Part shown: positions 54,027 to 62,867 of the stretch, piece after piece
Numbering within the stretch: position 1 is the stretch's first letter
Layout: each line of letters starts with the position of its first letter
DNA from: Actinobacteria bacterium OV320
GTDB lineage: Bacteria > Actinomycetota > Actinomycetes > Streptomycetales > Streptomycetaceae
Reading direction: 5' to 3'
Assembly (NCBI GenBank): GCA_001298545.1
Contig: LJCX01000030.1
Coordinates: forward strand, 1-64,000
DNA: 64,000 nucleotides
Position numbers and translations under genes: made by a program
The notes under the pieces: model-generated
Told to the model about the DNA's origin: nothing
Database searches by the model: none
The model's input: the letters and a program-made list of their open reading frames with translations, nothing else

Positions 54027-54782
54027 ATGACAACGATGACGACGACCGACAAGACGCTGAACGGCAAGGTGGCCCTCGTGACCGGCGGCAGCCGCGGCAT
54101 CGGAGCGGCCACCGCGCTGCGGCTCGCCCGGGAGGGCGCGGACGTGGCGGTGACCTATGTGAACGGCAAGGAGGCGGCCGAGGACGTCGTGGCGGCCGTG
54201 GAGGCGCTGGGACGGCGGGCGGTGGCGCTGCGCGCGGACTCCGCGGACCCCGGGGAGGCGGCCGGGGCGGTGGACCGCACCGCCCGGGCGCTGGGCGGCC
54301 TCGACGTGCTGGTGAACAACGCGGGCGTCGGCGTCCTCGGACCGCTGGAGGGGCTCGGCCTCTCCGACGTCGACCGGGTGCTCGCGGTGAACGTGCGTGG
54401 GGTGTTCCTGGCCTCGCAGGCGGCCGCCGGACGGATGACGGAGGGCGGCCGGATCATCACGATCGGCACCTGTATGACCCAGCGGGTGCCGGGCCCCGGC
54501 GGGACCCTCTACGCGATGAGCAAGTCGGCCCTGATCGGTCTGACCAAGGCCCTCGCCCGGGAGCTGGGCCCGCGCGGGATCACCGCGAACCTCGTCCACC
54601 CCGGCCCGATCGACACGGACATGAATCCGGCGGACGGCCCGTACGCGGCCGGTCAGGCGACGATGACCGCGCTGGGCCGCTTCGGCACGGCACAGGAGGT
54701 GGCCGCGACGGTCGCGCACCTGGCGGGGGCCGCGTACGTCACGGGCGCCGAGTTCGCCGTGGACGGCGGGCACGCGGCCTAG
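54027..54782 (+). CDS. Short-chain dehydrogenase/reductase
   Basis: The 251-residue classical SDR has the NAD(P)-binding TGGSRGIGAATALRL, VLVNNAGVGVLG, and catalytic YxxxK in TLYAMSKSAL. The position usually held by catalytic Ser is Thr (IGTCMTQR), a conservative change found in some members. PGPIDTDMNPADG after the active site is typical of a Streptomyces group of 3-oxoacyl-ACP-reductase-like enzymes. The substrate is unknown. The ATG at 54027 is the first of two near starts (MTTMTTTDK). Confidence 0.9.
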   Translation: MTTMTTTDKTLNGKVALVTGGSRGIGAATALRLAREGADVAVTYVNGKEAAEDVVAAVEALGRRAVALRADSADPGEAAGAVDRTARALGGLDVLVNNAGVGVLGPLEGLGLSDVDRVLAVNVRGVFLASQAAAGRMTEGGRIITIGTCMTQRVPGPGGTLYAMSKSALIGLTKALARELGPRGITANLVHPGPIDTDMNPADGPYAAGQATMTALGRFGTAQEVAATVAHLAGAAYVTGAEFAVDGGHAA

Positions 54783-54947
54783 GGATCCGGGTCGGCCGCA
54801 TCCGGATCGGGATCCTCACCGGGGTCGGGATCCGTACGGGGATCCGGATCGGGCGAGGCTCGCGCGGGAGGGCGGGGCCGGCATCGTGCCGCCACCGCCG
54901 TGAACACCCTTCTCCCGCCGGGGGTGTCCACGGTGGTGGCGGTCGGT

Positions 54948-56063
54948 TCAGCCGCCGAGCTCCTGGTGGCGGGCCGTCAGCGCCGCCGCGCCCGCTTCCG
55001 TGAGGGAGCCGAACAGGCGCAGGCGGGAGATGCCGCCGTCGGGATAGATGTCCACGCGCGCGTGCGTACCGACCGCCGAGGACGGCAGGACGAAGCGGTG
55101 GTTGGTGTCGGGCTGGAGACGAGTGCGCGGGAGGATCTGCGTCCACTCCCCGCTCTCGCCGTCCTTGACCGACACCGAGGCCCAGCCCGCGCTGTTGCCC
55201 TTCAGGTAGGCCGTGTCGATCTCCAGCGCGCGGATCCGCGCCTGGGCCGCCAGACGGTAGCGGATCCAGTCGTTGCCCCGGTCGCGGCGGCGGCGGGTCT
55301 CCCAGCCGTCGTCCATCTTGCGGGAACGGCCCGGCTGGATGGTGTTGCTCGCCGGCGAGTAGAAGAGGTTGGAGGCGTCCTCGGCGCGGCCGCCGTTCTC
55401 CAGGGCGACGACGTCGAAGGTGCCGAGCACCGACAGCCACTCGGGGTCGGGCACGACCTCCCCGTACACGCGCAGGCGGGCGATGCCGCCGTCGGGGTGC
55501 TGGTTGACCCGCAGGTGGGTGAAGCGCTGCTCGACCGACACGGAGAAGCCGTTCGCCGCGTGGCCGCCGACCGGCGTGCGCGGGACCAGCGTCGTCCACT
55601 TCACATGGTCGCCGAGGAGTTCCTCGGCGGACGGCGAGCCCGGCACCGAGGCGCCCTCGACCGACACCGCCTGCGGGTAGTTGCCGCGGAAGTGCGCCGT
55701 GTCGACGACGACGCCCCGGATCACCCCGGGCGCGCCGAGGCGGACGAGCGCCCAGTCGTGGTCCTCGGCGGTCGGCCACGGATGGTCGGCAGAGGCACCG
55801 CGGCGGCGGCGTGTCTCCCAGCCGTCCATGACCTTGCCCTTGTGCCCGAAGTGCTCCGGGTCGAACTCGGCGGGTCCGGGCACCAGCAGGTTCTCGCGCT
55901 GGGCGAAGAACTCGTCGTTGGCGGCGACGACCGCGGCTCCGAGCCGCCGGTCGGCGAGGTCGACGAACCGGGTGAAGGGGAAGTCGGCGGTGCGGTAGTC
56001 CGCGTACGGGTCGCCGCCGCCGTAGGGGTTCGCGTCGCCGGTGAAGCTCTCTATCGCCGTCAC
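54948..56063 (-). CDS. alc: Allantoicase
   Basis: The 371-residue enzyme hydrolyses allantoate to ureidoglycolate and urea. It consists of two repeats of the allantoicase beta-barrel: each has a KMDGWETRRRR-type motif (GKVMDGWETRRRR, then RKMDDGWETRRRR), a DTAHFRGN or DTAYLKGN strand and a final PDGGI turn (HPDGGIARLRVYG, YPDGGISRLRLFG). It is directly downstream of allantoinase on the same strand. Start: the GTG at 56063 gives TAIESFTGDANPYGGG, the family N-terminus. A GTG at 56135, 9 bp past the allB stop, would add 24 unstructured residues and has its Shine-Dalgarno too close. Confidence 0.92.
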   Translation of the reverse strand: MTAIESFTGDANPYGGGDPYADYRTADFPFTRFVDLADRRLGAAVVAANDEFFAQRENLLVPGPAEFDPEHFGHKGKVMDGWETRRRRGASADHPWPTAEDHDWALVRLGAPGVIRGVVVDTAHFRGNYPQAVSVEGASVPGSPSAEELLGDHVKWTTLVPRTPVGGHAANGFSVSVEQRFTHLRVNQHPDGGIARLRVYGEVVPDPEWLSVLGTFDVVALENGGRAEDASNLFYSPASNTIQPGRSRKMDDGWETRRRRDRGNDWIRYRLAAQARIRALEIDTAYLKGNSAGWASVSVKDGESGEWTQILPRTRLQPDTNHRFVLPSSAVGTHARVDIYPDGGISRLRLFGSLTEAGAAALTARHQELGG

Positions 56064-56144
56064 GGTGATCAGGTCTGCCTTTCGGGAGTCGGCCGGTGCG
56101 GGTGCGGGTGACAGGGGAACGGGCAGGTCGGGCACTCCTTCGGC

Positions 56145-57482
56145 TCAGGGGGTACGGGTGAGGAGCCGGCCCTTCGGCTCGGTGAACTCGCCGTCCGAGA
56201 AGATGCGTTCGCCGCGCAGCCAGGTGGATTTCACGACGCCGTACAGCGTCTTCCCGGCGTACGCCGTGACCCGGTTGCGGTGCTGGAGCGCCGCCGGGTC
56301 GACGGTGAAGGTCCCGTCGGGGGCGAGGACGGCGAAGTCGGCGTCGCGGCCCGCCTCGATCGCGCCCTTGCGGGAGAGGCCCGCCAGGGCGGCCGTGCGT
56401 GCGGACATCCAGCGGACGACGTCCTCCAGGCCGTGGCCGCGTCGGCGGGCCTGCGTCCACACGGCCGGGAGGCTCAGCTGAAGACCCGAGATGCCGCCCC
56501 ACGCCGTCGCGAAGTCGTCGGTCTTGAGGTCGGCCGTGGACGGGGAGTGGTCGGTGACCACACAGTCGATCGTGCCGTCCGCCAGGGCCTGCCAGAGCAG
56601 ATCCTGGTTGGCGGACTCGCGGATGGGCGGGCAGCACTTGAACTCGCTGGCGCCGTCGGGGACTTCCTCGGCGGTCAGCGTCAGGTAGTGCGGGCAGGTC
56701 TCGGCCGTGACGCGGACGCCCTCCGCCTTGGCTGCGGCGATCAGCGGCAGCGCGTCGCCGGAGGAGAGGTGCAGCACGTGCACGCGCGCGTGGAGGCGCT
56801 TGGCCTGCGCGACGAGGTTCGCGATGGCGGTGTCCTCGGCGTCGCGGGGACGGCTGGCCAGGAAGTCGGCGTACCGGGGGCCGCCCCGCTGCGGGGCGGC
56901 GTCGAGGTGGTGCGGGTCCTCGGCGTGCACGATCAGCAGACCGTCGAATCCGGCGATCTCGGCGAGGGAACGGGCGAGCCGGTCCTGGTCGAGGTGCGGG
57001 AACTCGTCCACGCCCGACGGGGAGAGGAACGCCTTGAAGCCGAAGACGCCGGACTCGTGCAGCGGGCGCAGGTCCTTGACGTTGTCGGGCAGGGCGCCGC
57101 CCCAGAAGCCGACGTCGATGTGCGCCTTGTCGGCGGCGACCTCCCGCTTGACCCGGAGGTGGTCGACCGTGGTGGTCGGCGGGAGGGAGTTGAGTGGCAT
57201 GTCGACGAGGGTGGTGATACCGCCGGCCGCCGCCGCCCGGGTGGCGGTCCAGAAACCTTCCCAGTGGGTGCGGCCGGGGTCGTTGACGTGCACATGAGTG
57301 TCGACCAGACCGGGCAGCAGGACGTCGTCGCCGAGGTCCTCCAGCCGGGCTCCCTCCGGGACGGGGGCGTCGTACGGCAGTACCGCCGTGATCCTGCCGG
57401 CGGCGACCGCGACCGCGGCGGGGCGTGACCCCTCGGGAGTGATGACGCGCGTCGAGCGCAGCACCAGTTCAGCCTCGGACAC
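56145..57482 (-). CDS. allB: Allantoinase
   Basis: The 445-residue cyclic amidohydrolase opens allantoin to allantoate. Metal-site motifs: PGLVDTHVHVNDPGRTHWEG, the Lys of FGFKAFLSPSG to be carbamylated, LLIVHAEDPH, VHVLHLSSGDAL and CVVTDHSPST. The DPGRTHWEG box marks allantoinase rather than dihydropyrimidinase. The GTG start gives the usual MSEAELVLRSTRVI beginning. It is the first gene of the allB-alc operon and is divergent from allR, with operator-like palindromes between. Confidence 0.94.
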   Translation of the reverse strand: MSEAELVLRSTRVITPEGSRPAAVAVAAGRITAVLPYDAPVPEGARLEDLGDDVLLPGLVDTHVHVNDPGRTHWEGFWTATRAAAAGGITTLVDMPLNSLPPTTTVDHLRVKREVAADKAHIDVGFWGGALPDNVKDLRPLHESGVFGFKAFLSPSGVDEFPHLDQDRLARSLAEIAGFDGLLIVHAEDPHHLDAAPQRGGPRYADFLASRPRDAEDTAIANLVAQAKRLHARVHVLHLSSGDALPLIAAAKAEGVRVTAETCPHYLTLTAEEVPDGASEFKCCPPIRESANQDLLWQALADGTIDCVVTDHSPSTADLKTDDFATAWGGISGLQLSLPAVWTQARRRGHGLEDVVRWMSARTAALAGLSRKGAIEAGRDADFAVLAPDGTFTVDPAALQHRNRVTAYAGKTLYGVVKSTWLRGERIFSDGEFTEPKGRLLTRTP

Positions 57483-57526
57483 CCGGGCCCCTCTCTTCCG
57501 TTCTCATCCGGTTACGCCGGAGAAAC

Positions 57527-57558
57527 TTCCACGTAACGGAATTCAACGTTCTGTTGAA
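57527..57558. promoter_or_regulatory. AllR operators near allB start
   Basis: TTCCACGTAACGGAA (57527-57541; arms TTCCA and CGGAA) abuts TTCAAC-N5-GTTGAA (57542-57558; perfect 6-bp arms). They lie 45-76 bp upstream of the allB start. The first matches boxes at 57636 and 59781. Confidence 0.75.
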
Positions 57559-57635
57559 GGAGTCTTCCCCTCCTGCCCTCGCGCCGTCAAGGGCCCACTC
57601 CCCCAGAGTGCACCGACCCCCGGCACTCTGGACGT

Positions 57636-57660
57636 TTCCACATAATGGAATTACTATTCC
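57636..57660. promoter_or_regulatory. AllR operators near allR start
   Basis: TTCCACATAATGGAA (57636-57650; perfect TTCCA/TGGAA arms) overlaps GGAAT-TACT-ATTCC (57647-57660). It is about 90-115 bp upstream of the allR start, suited to autoregulation. Confidence 0.75.
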
Positions 57661-57750
57661 GACCAGCAGAATCTAACTACGGGCAAGCGAGGAGTCAACC
57701 GACCGCCGGGTAGGCTTCAGCCCTTCCGCCAGTTTCGAAAGGAACGCGCC

Positions 57751-58560
57751 GTGCCGACGTCCAGCGCCAGCACCACCGACTCCGCCAAGTCCGCCAGCGG
57801 CGGGGTCCAGTCCCTCGAGCGCGCCTTCGATCTCCTCGAGCGGATGGCGGACGCGGGCGGCGAGGTCGGTCTGAGCGAGCTGTCCGCGAGCAGCGGGCTG
57901 CCCCTGCCCACCATCCACCGCCTGATGCGCACCCTGGTGGCCTGCGGTTACGTCCGTCAGCAGCCCAACCGCCGCTATGCGCTGGGCCCCCGGCTGATCC
58001 GGCTCGGCGAGTCCGCAGCCCGGCTGCTGGGCACCTGGGCCCGCCCCTACCTGGCCCGCCTGGTCGAGGAGACCGGCGAGACGGCCAACATGGCGCTGCT
58101 CGACGGCGACGAGATCGTGTACGTGGCGCAGGTGCCGTCCAAGCACTCGATGCGGATGTTCACCGAGGTCGGCCGCCGTGTCCTGCCGCACTCCACGGGG
58201 GTCGGCAAGGCGCTGCTCGCGGGCTTCCCGGACGACGAGGTGCGCGCCCTGCTCGCCCGCACCGGCATGCCCGCCGCCACGGACAAGACGATCATCACCC
58301 CGGACGGTTTCCTCGCCGCCCTCGCGGACGTGCGGCAGGCCGGTTACGCGGTCGACGACAACGAGCAGGAGATCGGCGTGCGCTGCCTGGCGGTGACGGT
58401 GCCGGACTCCCCCACCCCCGCGGCCATCTCCATCTCCGGCCCGGCGGGCCGCGTCACGGAGTCGGCCACGGAGAAGATCGTGCCGGTACTGCGCCAGGTC
58501 GCGGAAGAACTGTCACAGGCGCTGACGAGCCCCGGCCCCGCGGTCCAGGGCGGGCTGTAG
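57751..58560 (+). CDS. allR: IclR-family regulator of allantoin catabolism
   Basis: The 269-residue regulator has a winged helix (residues about 20-80: LERAFDLLERMADAGG, LSELSASSGLPLPTIHRLMRTL) and an IclR effector domain (MALLDGDEIVYVAQV, VLPHSTGVGKALLA, and ATDKTIITPDGF). It is divergent from allB and flanked by paired palindromes, so it is most likely the AllR repressor of allantoin genes. S. coelicolor AllR is known to control allantoinase, allantoicase and a malate synthase gene; the matching box before malate synthase at 59781 agrees. The GTG start has GAAAGGAA upstream. Confidence 0.92.
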   Translation: MPTSSASTTDSAKSASGGVQSLERAFDLLERMADAGGEVGLSELSASSGLPLPTIHRLMRTLVACGYVRQQPNRRYALGPRLIRLGESAARLLGTWARPYLARLVEETGETANMALLDGDEIVYVAQVPSKHSMRMFTEVGRRVLPHSTGVGKALLAGFPDDEVRALLARTGMPAATDKTIITPDGFLAALADVRQAGYAVDDNEQEIGVRCLAVTVPDSPTPAAISISGPAGRVTESATEKIVPVLRQVAEELSQALTSPGPAVQGGL

Positions 58561-58591
58561 CCGCACCGCGTCCGGCCGCGCCCGCCGGGAT

Positions 58592-58906
58592 TCAGCGGCG
58601 CGGCGCCTGCCCGAACAGCTCCACGGCGTGGCGTACCTCCGACAGGCTCCGGGCCAGCGCGCTCACCGAGCCGATCGCGCCCGCGATCAGCAGCAAGGAG
58701 CGGCGTAACCGGGGGACTTCGGGGACGCCGTGGGTCACCATCGCGGCGAGCGCCGCGAGTTCGTCCTCGGCGATCGCCCGGTCCGGGAACTCGACCGGGT
58801 ACGTGGCGAGTTCGCGGCGCAGCCGGGACACCGCGGTCCGCAGTTCCGCCACCCTCGGATCCTCGTAGCTGCCGGTCACTGCCCTCTGCCTCAAGCTCCG
58901 CAACAC
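58592..58906 (-). CDS. Hypothetical protein, DUF5955-like
   Basis: The 104-residue helical protein has Arg/Glu-rich heptad-like segments (ELRTAVSRLRRELATYP) and a short hydrophobic stretch (RRSLLLIAGAIGSVSALA) that could be buried or a membrane helix. I recall such proteins as a Streptomyces-specific unknown family (DUF5955). The GTG start has no strong Shine-Dalgarno. It lies on the opposite strand between allR and the nucleotidyltransferase gene and seems unrelated to the pathway. Confidence 0.7.
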   Translation of the reverse strand: MLRSLRQRAVTGSYEDPRVAELRTAVSRLRRELATYPVEFPDRAIAEDELAALAAMVTHGVPEVPRLRRSLLLIAGAIGSVSALARSLSEVRHAVELFGQAPRR

Positions 58907-59102
58907 AGCTCTCCCCCCACGCGCGTTCCGCTGAGCGCGCGTGCGCGCTCACCCGCCCCGTGGCCCCCGCGGTACCGGCACCGGGCACCGGAGGACGCGC
59001 GGGTCAGTAAACGCCACCCGACGCGGCGCGCGCCACCGCGCGGACCGAAATTCAGCCCCACGGAAACCGCACCGCCGACGCCGCGTCAGGTATGCAGGAC
59101 GC

Positions 59103-59714
59103 ATGACGCACATGGAAGACCGGGCCGCGGACCAGGTGACCGGCCTGCTCCTCGCGGCGGGCGGCGGCCGCCGGCTCGGCGGACGCCCCAAGGCCCTGCT
59201 CGAACACCGGGGACGGCCGCTCGTCGAACACGCGGTGGAGGTGCTGCGCGCGGCGGGCTGCGCACGGGTGCATGTGGTGCTCGGGGCCGCCGCCGACACC
59301 GTACGGGAGCGGGCGCGGCTGACGGGGTGCGTGATCGTGCCGAACCCGGCATGGGAGCAGGGCATGGGCACATCGCTGCGGGCCGGGCTCGGCTCGCTCG
59401 CCGGGACGGGGGCACGGGCCGCGCTGGTCTCCCTGGTCGATCAGCCCGGCATCGGACCACAGGCCGTGGCCCGGGTGCTGGCCGCGTACGAGGACGAGTC
59501 CTCGCTCGTCTGCGCCGCCTACGACGGAGTCCGCGGCCATCCCGTCCTGTTCGGAGCCGGCCACTGGGCGGACATCGCGGCGACTGCCACCGGCGACCGG
59601 GGGGCACGCGCCTATCTGAAGGAACACGAGGAGGCGATCACGCTCGTCGAGTGCGCGGACGTGGCCCGCCCCTTCGACATCGACACCCCGCAGGATCTCG
59701 CGCACCTTGAGTGA
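59103..59714 (+). CDS. MobA-like nucleotidyltransferase
   Basis: The 203-residue enzyme has the NTP-binding signature LLLAAGGGRRLGGRPKALLEH, the PNPAWEQGMGTSLRAGL motif and the metal-site LVSLVDQPGIGP (Asp), then HPVLFG and DIDTPQDL. This is the MobA/MocA type that adds CMP to molybdopterin. In ureide loci it typically matures the molybdenum cofactor of xanthine dehydrogenase, which feeds purines into the allantoin pathway. It is therefore probably part of the purine catabolic set, though xanthine dehydrogenase is outside the window. The ATG at 59103 is chosen because upstream sequence is Arg-rich. Confidence 0.88.
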   Translation: MTHMEDRAADQVTGLLLAAGGGRRLGGRPKALLEHRGRPLVEHAVEVLRAAGCARVHVVLGAAADTVRERARLTGCVIVPNPAWEQGMGTSLRAGLGSLAGTGARAALVSLVDQPGIGPQAVARVLAAYEDESSLVCAAYDGVRGHPVLFGAGHWADIAATATGDRGARAYLKEHEEAITLVECADVARPFDIDTPQDLAHLE

Positions 59715-59780
59715 GGAGCCTGGCACTGAGCGCCACCTTGCCTCGACGCGGAGAATCTCGACATCAACAAATTATTGAAG

Positions 59781-59795
59781 TTCCACGATGAGGAA
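59781..59795. promoter_or_regulatory. AllR box upstream of malate synthase
   Basis: TTCCACGATGAGGAA fits the TTCC-N7-GGAA pattern of the boxes between allB and allR. It lies about 100 bp upstream of the malate synthase start, in an AT-rich promoter-like region. Confidence 0.7.
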
Positions 59796-59897
59796 ACTAG
59801 TATCCACTGTTCAGAAGGACCCGGCCCGTCCGGGGCCCCGCCCGCCGTACTCGGTTCGACTGGCACCCGGTGCCACCGCTGAAGGAAGTGACCGCTC

Positions 59898-61532
59898 ATG
59901 TCCGCACCAGCGCCGTCCCCGCTGGCCATCGTCGACGCCGAGCCCCTGCCGCGGCAGGAGGAGGTCCTCACCGAGCCGGCACTCGCCTTCGTGGCCGAGC
60001 TGCACCGGCGGTTCACCCCGCGTCGCGACGAACTCCTCGCCCGGCGTGCGCGGCGCCGCGCCGAGATCGCCCGCACCTCCACGCTGGACTTCCTCCCGGA
60101 GACCGCGGCGATCCGCGCGGACGACTCCTGGCGTGTCGCCCCCTCCCCCGCGGCCCTGGACGACCGCCGGGTCGAGATCACCGGCCCGACCGACCGCAAG
60201 ATGACCGTCAACGCCCTGAACTCGGGCGCCCGGGTCTGGCTCGCGGACTTCGAGGACGCCTCCGCGCCGACCTGGGAGAACGTCGTCCTCGGTCAGCTCA
60301 ACCTGGCCGACGCCTACACCCGGAGCATCGACTTCACCGACCCGAGGTCGGGCAAGTCGTACGCGCTGAAGGACCCGGACGAGCTCGCCACGGTCGTGAT
60401 GCGCCCGCGCGGCTGGCATCTGAACGAACGTCACCTCGTCGACGCCGACGGCCGTCAGGTCCCCGGCGCCCTGGTCGACTTCGGCCTCTACTTCTTCCAC
60501 AACGCCCAGCGCCTGCTCGACCTCGGCAAGGGCCCTTACTTCTACCTGCCGAAGACGGAGTCGCACCTGGAGGCCCGCCTCTGGAACGAGGTGTTCGTCT
60601 TCGCGCAGGACCACGTCGGCATCCCGCAGGGCACCGTCCGCGCCACCGTGCTGATCGAGACGATCACGGCCGCGTACGAGATGGACGAGATCCTGTACGA
60701 ACTCCGCGACCACGCCTCCGGGTTGAACGCCGGCCGCTGGGACTACCTGTTCTCCATCGTCAAGAACTTCCGTGACGGCGGGGCCAGGTTCGTCCTGCCG
60801 GACCGCAACGCGGTCACGATGACCGCCCCGTTCATGCGGGCGTACACCGAACTCCTCGTCCGCACCTGCCACAAGCGCGGGGCGCACGCGATCGGCGGCA
60901 TGGCGGCCTTCATCCCGTCCCGCCGTGACGAGGAGGTCAACAAGGTCGCCTTCGAGAAGGTCAAGGCGGACAAGGACCGTGAGGCGAACGACGGTTTCGA
61001 CGGGTCGTGGGTGGCCCACCCGGACCTGGTGCCGATCGCCATGGCCTCCTTCGACGCCGTGCTCGGCGACCGGCCGAACCAGAAGGACCGGCTGCGCGAG
61101 GACGTCGACGTCAAGGCGGCCGACCTGATCGCCGTCGACTCGCTGGAGGCGCGGCCGACCTACCCGGGCCTGGTCAACGCCGTGCAGGTCGGCATCCGTT
61201 ACATCGAGGCCTGGCTGCGCGGCCTGGGCGCGGTCGCCATCTTCAACCTGATGGAGGACGCGGCCACCGCCGAGATCTCCCGCTCGCAGATCTGGCAGTG
61301 GATCAACGCGGGGGTGGAGTTCGAGCGCGACGGGACCACGGTGAAGGCCACGCCCGAGCTGGCCCGCGAGGTCGCCGCCGGGGAACTGGCCGCGATCCGC
61401 GCGGAGATCGGCGAGGAGGCCTTCGCGGCCGGCCACTGGCAGCAGGCGCACGACCTCCTGCTGACCGTCGCCCTCGACGACGACTACGCGGACTTCCTCA
61501 CCCTGCCGGCGTACGAGCAGCTCAGGGGCTGA
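59898..61532 (+). CDS. aceB: Malate synthase A
   Basis: The 544-residue enzyme condenses glyoxylate with acetyl-CoA to malate. Signatures: NALNSGARVWLADFEDASAPTW, RPRGWHLNE, the catalytic loop VFAQDHVGIPQGTVRATVLIE and the C-terminal RSQIWQWINAGVEFE. Length fits the A isoform. It lies next to allantoin genes and has an AllR-like box upstream. Ureidoglycolate made by allantoicase gives glyoxylate, so this copy is dedicated to that source rather than to the acetate glyoxylate bypass. No isocitrate lyase is near. The ATG is preceded by GAAGGAAG. Confidence 0.94.
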   Translation: MSAPAPSPLAIVDAEPLPRQEEVLTEPALAFVAELHRRFTPRRDELLARRARRRAEIARTSTLDFLPETAAIRADDSWRVAPSPAALDDRRVEITGPTDRKMTVNALNSGARVWLADFEDASAPTWENVVLGQLNLADAYTRSIDFTDPRSGKSYALKDPDELATVVMRPRGWHLNERHLVDADGRQVPGALVDFGLYFFHNAQRLLDLGKGPYFYLPKTESHLEARLWNEVFVFAQDHVGIPQGTVRATVLIETITAAYEMDEILYELRDHASGLNAGRWDYLFSIVKNFRDGGARFVLPDRNAVTMTAPFMRAYTELLVRTCHKRGAHAIGGMAAFIPSRRDEEVNKVAFEKVKADKDREANDGFDGSWVAHPDLVPIAMASFDAVLGDRPNQKDRLREDVDVKAADLIAVDSLEARPTYPGLVNAVQVGIRYIEAWLRGLGAVAIFNLMEDAATAEISRSQIWQWINAGVEFERDGTTVKATPELAREVAAGELAAIRAEIGEEAFAAGHWQQAHDLLLTVALDDDYADFLTLPAYEQLRG

Positions 61533-61554
61533 GCACCGGCACCGGCCGGAAGGC

Positions 61555-61842
61555 TCACCTGTCCGAGTGGCCCAGGGACCGTCCCGGGGCCACTCGGTCA
61601 CGTACGAGCTTCTTCACCGCGGTCGGCTCCGGGAAGCCCTGTTCGCGGCGGTCCCAGATCACCTCGTCGTCCACCCGGACGACGAAGACGCCGCCCTTAC
61701 CGGGCTTCAGGGCCAGCTCCGTCAGCTCGGCCTCGAAGGTCGTGAGCAGCTCCTGCGCCAGCCAGGCCGCGCGCGGCAGCCAGCGGCACTGGGTGCAGTA
61801 CTCGATCTCGACCCGCCCGCTCGCGTCGCTCAGTTCGCTCAT
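61555..61842 (-). CDS. SelW/Rdx-family thioredoxin-fold protein
   Basis: The 95-residue protein has the Rdx signature: strand VEIEYCTQCRW with a CxxC redox pair, then LAQELLTTF, and GKGGVFVVRVDDEVIWDRR. These small thioredoxin-like proteins are the Cys homologues of selenoprotein W; their partners are unknown. Its ATG overlaps the stop of the HipA-like gene upstream by 4 bp (ATGA), so the two are translationally coupled. Length is standard. Confidence 0.88.
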   Translation of the reverse strand: MSELSDASGRVEIEYCTQCRWLPRAAWLAQELLTTFEAELTELALKPGKGGVFVVRVDDEVIWDRREQGFPEPTAVKKLVRDRVAPGRSLGHSDR

Positions 61843-62753
61843 CCGAGGTGCACCGACCAATCCTGTTCCGCGGCCGGCTTGCCGTGCAGGTCGGGGACCC
61901 GCTTCAGCCAGTCGGGCCGTCCTTGCCGTGTCCTCGCCGCGCGCCGTTCCTCGTCGGCGGCGAGCTCCTGCGGGGCGGGGAAGTCGGTGGGCAGCCAGGC
62001 CGCCGAAGCCCGCACACGCGCGTGGAGGTAGCGCACATACGCCTCCCGGACCGCGTCCGGGGTCGCGAACCCCGGCTCGCCGGTCAGCCAGGCGTCCGGT
62101 ACCTCCGCCACGATCCGGCGCAGCAGCTCCTCGGTCACCCTGGGCGCCAGTTCGGCGTCGGCCGCCCGGGTGTCCGGGGCGCAGCGGCCGAGGGCGTGGT
62201 GGCGGAAGTCGTAGCGCTTCTCGGGGTCGGCGCCGTCCCAGCGGTGGTGGAAGACGAGGGCGGCGCCGTGGTCGATGAGCCACAACCGCGGCGGGGCGAT
62301 GCCGAACGTCGGCCAGACCATCAGGTTGGAGCTGTGCACCGTCCGGTCGACGTTGACGGTCAGGGCGTCCAGCCAGACGATCCTCCCGGCCTCCAGCGGC
62401 TCCACCGGGAAGGCCTCGGCGACCTCCGGCGTGAAGTCCTGCGCACCCGGCAGGAAGTCCATCCCGAGATTGAGCCCCGCGCTCGCGGCGTGCAGCTCCC
62501 GTACCTCCTGGTGCGGTTCCCGCTCCGCGATCGCCGGGTCGAACCGGACCAGGACCAGTTCGGGAAAGCGCAGCCCGAGGGCGCGGGCCAGCTCGCCCAC
62601 GATCACCTCGGCGACGAGCGCCTTGCGGCCCTGCGCGGAGCCCGTGAACTTGACGACGTAGGTGCCCAGGTCGTCGGCCTCGACGACGGCGGGCACGGAG
62701 CCGCCCGCCCGCAGCGGAGCGAGGTAGCGGGTCGCTGTGACCTCGGTCAACAT
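61839..62753 (-). CDS. HipA-like protein kinase
   Basis: The 304-residue protein is a HipA-family kinase without the N-terminal HipA_N domain or a HipB partner. It has YVVKFTGSAQGRKALVAE (nucleotide-binding Lys), ELVLVRFD, the catalytic-loop-like LTVNVDRTVHSSNLMV (Asp and Asn), and DHGAALVFHH (DFG-like Asp). The last 90 residues are helical. Such short HipA-like proteins are common in actinomycetes and of unknown role, so persistence toxin activity should not be assumed. The ATG at 62753 has GGGAG upstream. The pairing with a SelW-like gene (4-bp overlap) is unusual. Confidence 0.85.
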   Translation of the reverse strand: MLTEVTATRYLAPLRAGGSVPAVVEADDLGTYVVKFTGSAQGRKALVAEVIVGELARALGLRFPELVLVRFDPAIAEREPHQEVRELHAASAGLNLGMDFLPGAQDFTPEVAEAFPVEPLEAGRIVWLDALTVNVDRTVHSSNLMVWPTFGIAPPRLWLIDHGAALVFHHRWDGADPEKRYDFRHHALGRCAPDTRAADAELAPRVTEELLRRIVAEVPDAWLTGEPGFATPDAVREAYVRYLHARVRASAAWLPTDFPAPQELAADEERRAARTRQGRPDWLKRVPDLHGKPAAEQDWSVHLG

Positions 62754-62867
62754 GACGCTCTCCCTCTGGCCTGAATGAGCATAGTAACCAGGCCCGACAG
62801 CCGACGAGAGGGCCCGAGCCGCCGTACGGAAAGGCCCGCGGGCGGCCTCCGCGGCTGTGGTAGCTTG

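Noticed and set aside
48625..54782. Possible secondary-metabolite cluster (P450, two-component system, SDR)
   Set aside because: No polyketide, NRPS, terpene or RiPP core enzyme is present and the genes are on both strands with separate promoters.
54783..54860. Cluster of GGATCCG-like repeats after the SDR gene
   Set aside because: Short, irregular and without fixed spacing; not clearly distinct from GC-rich background.
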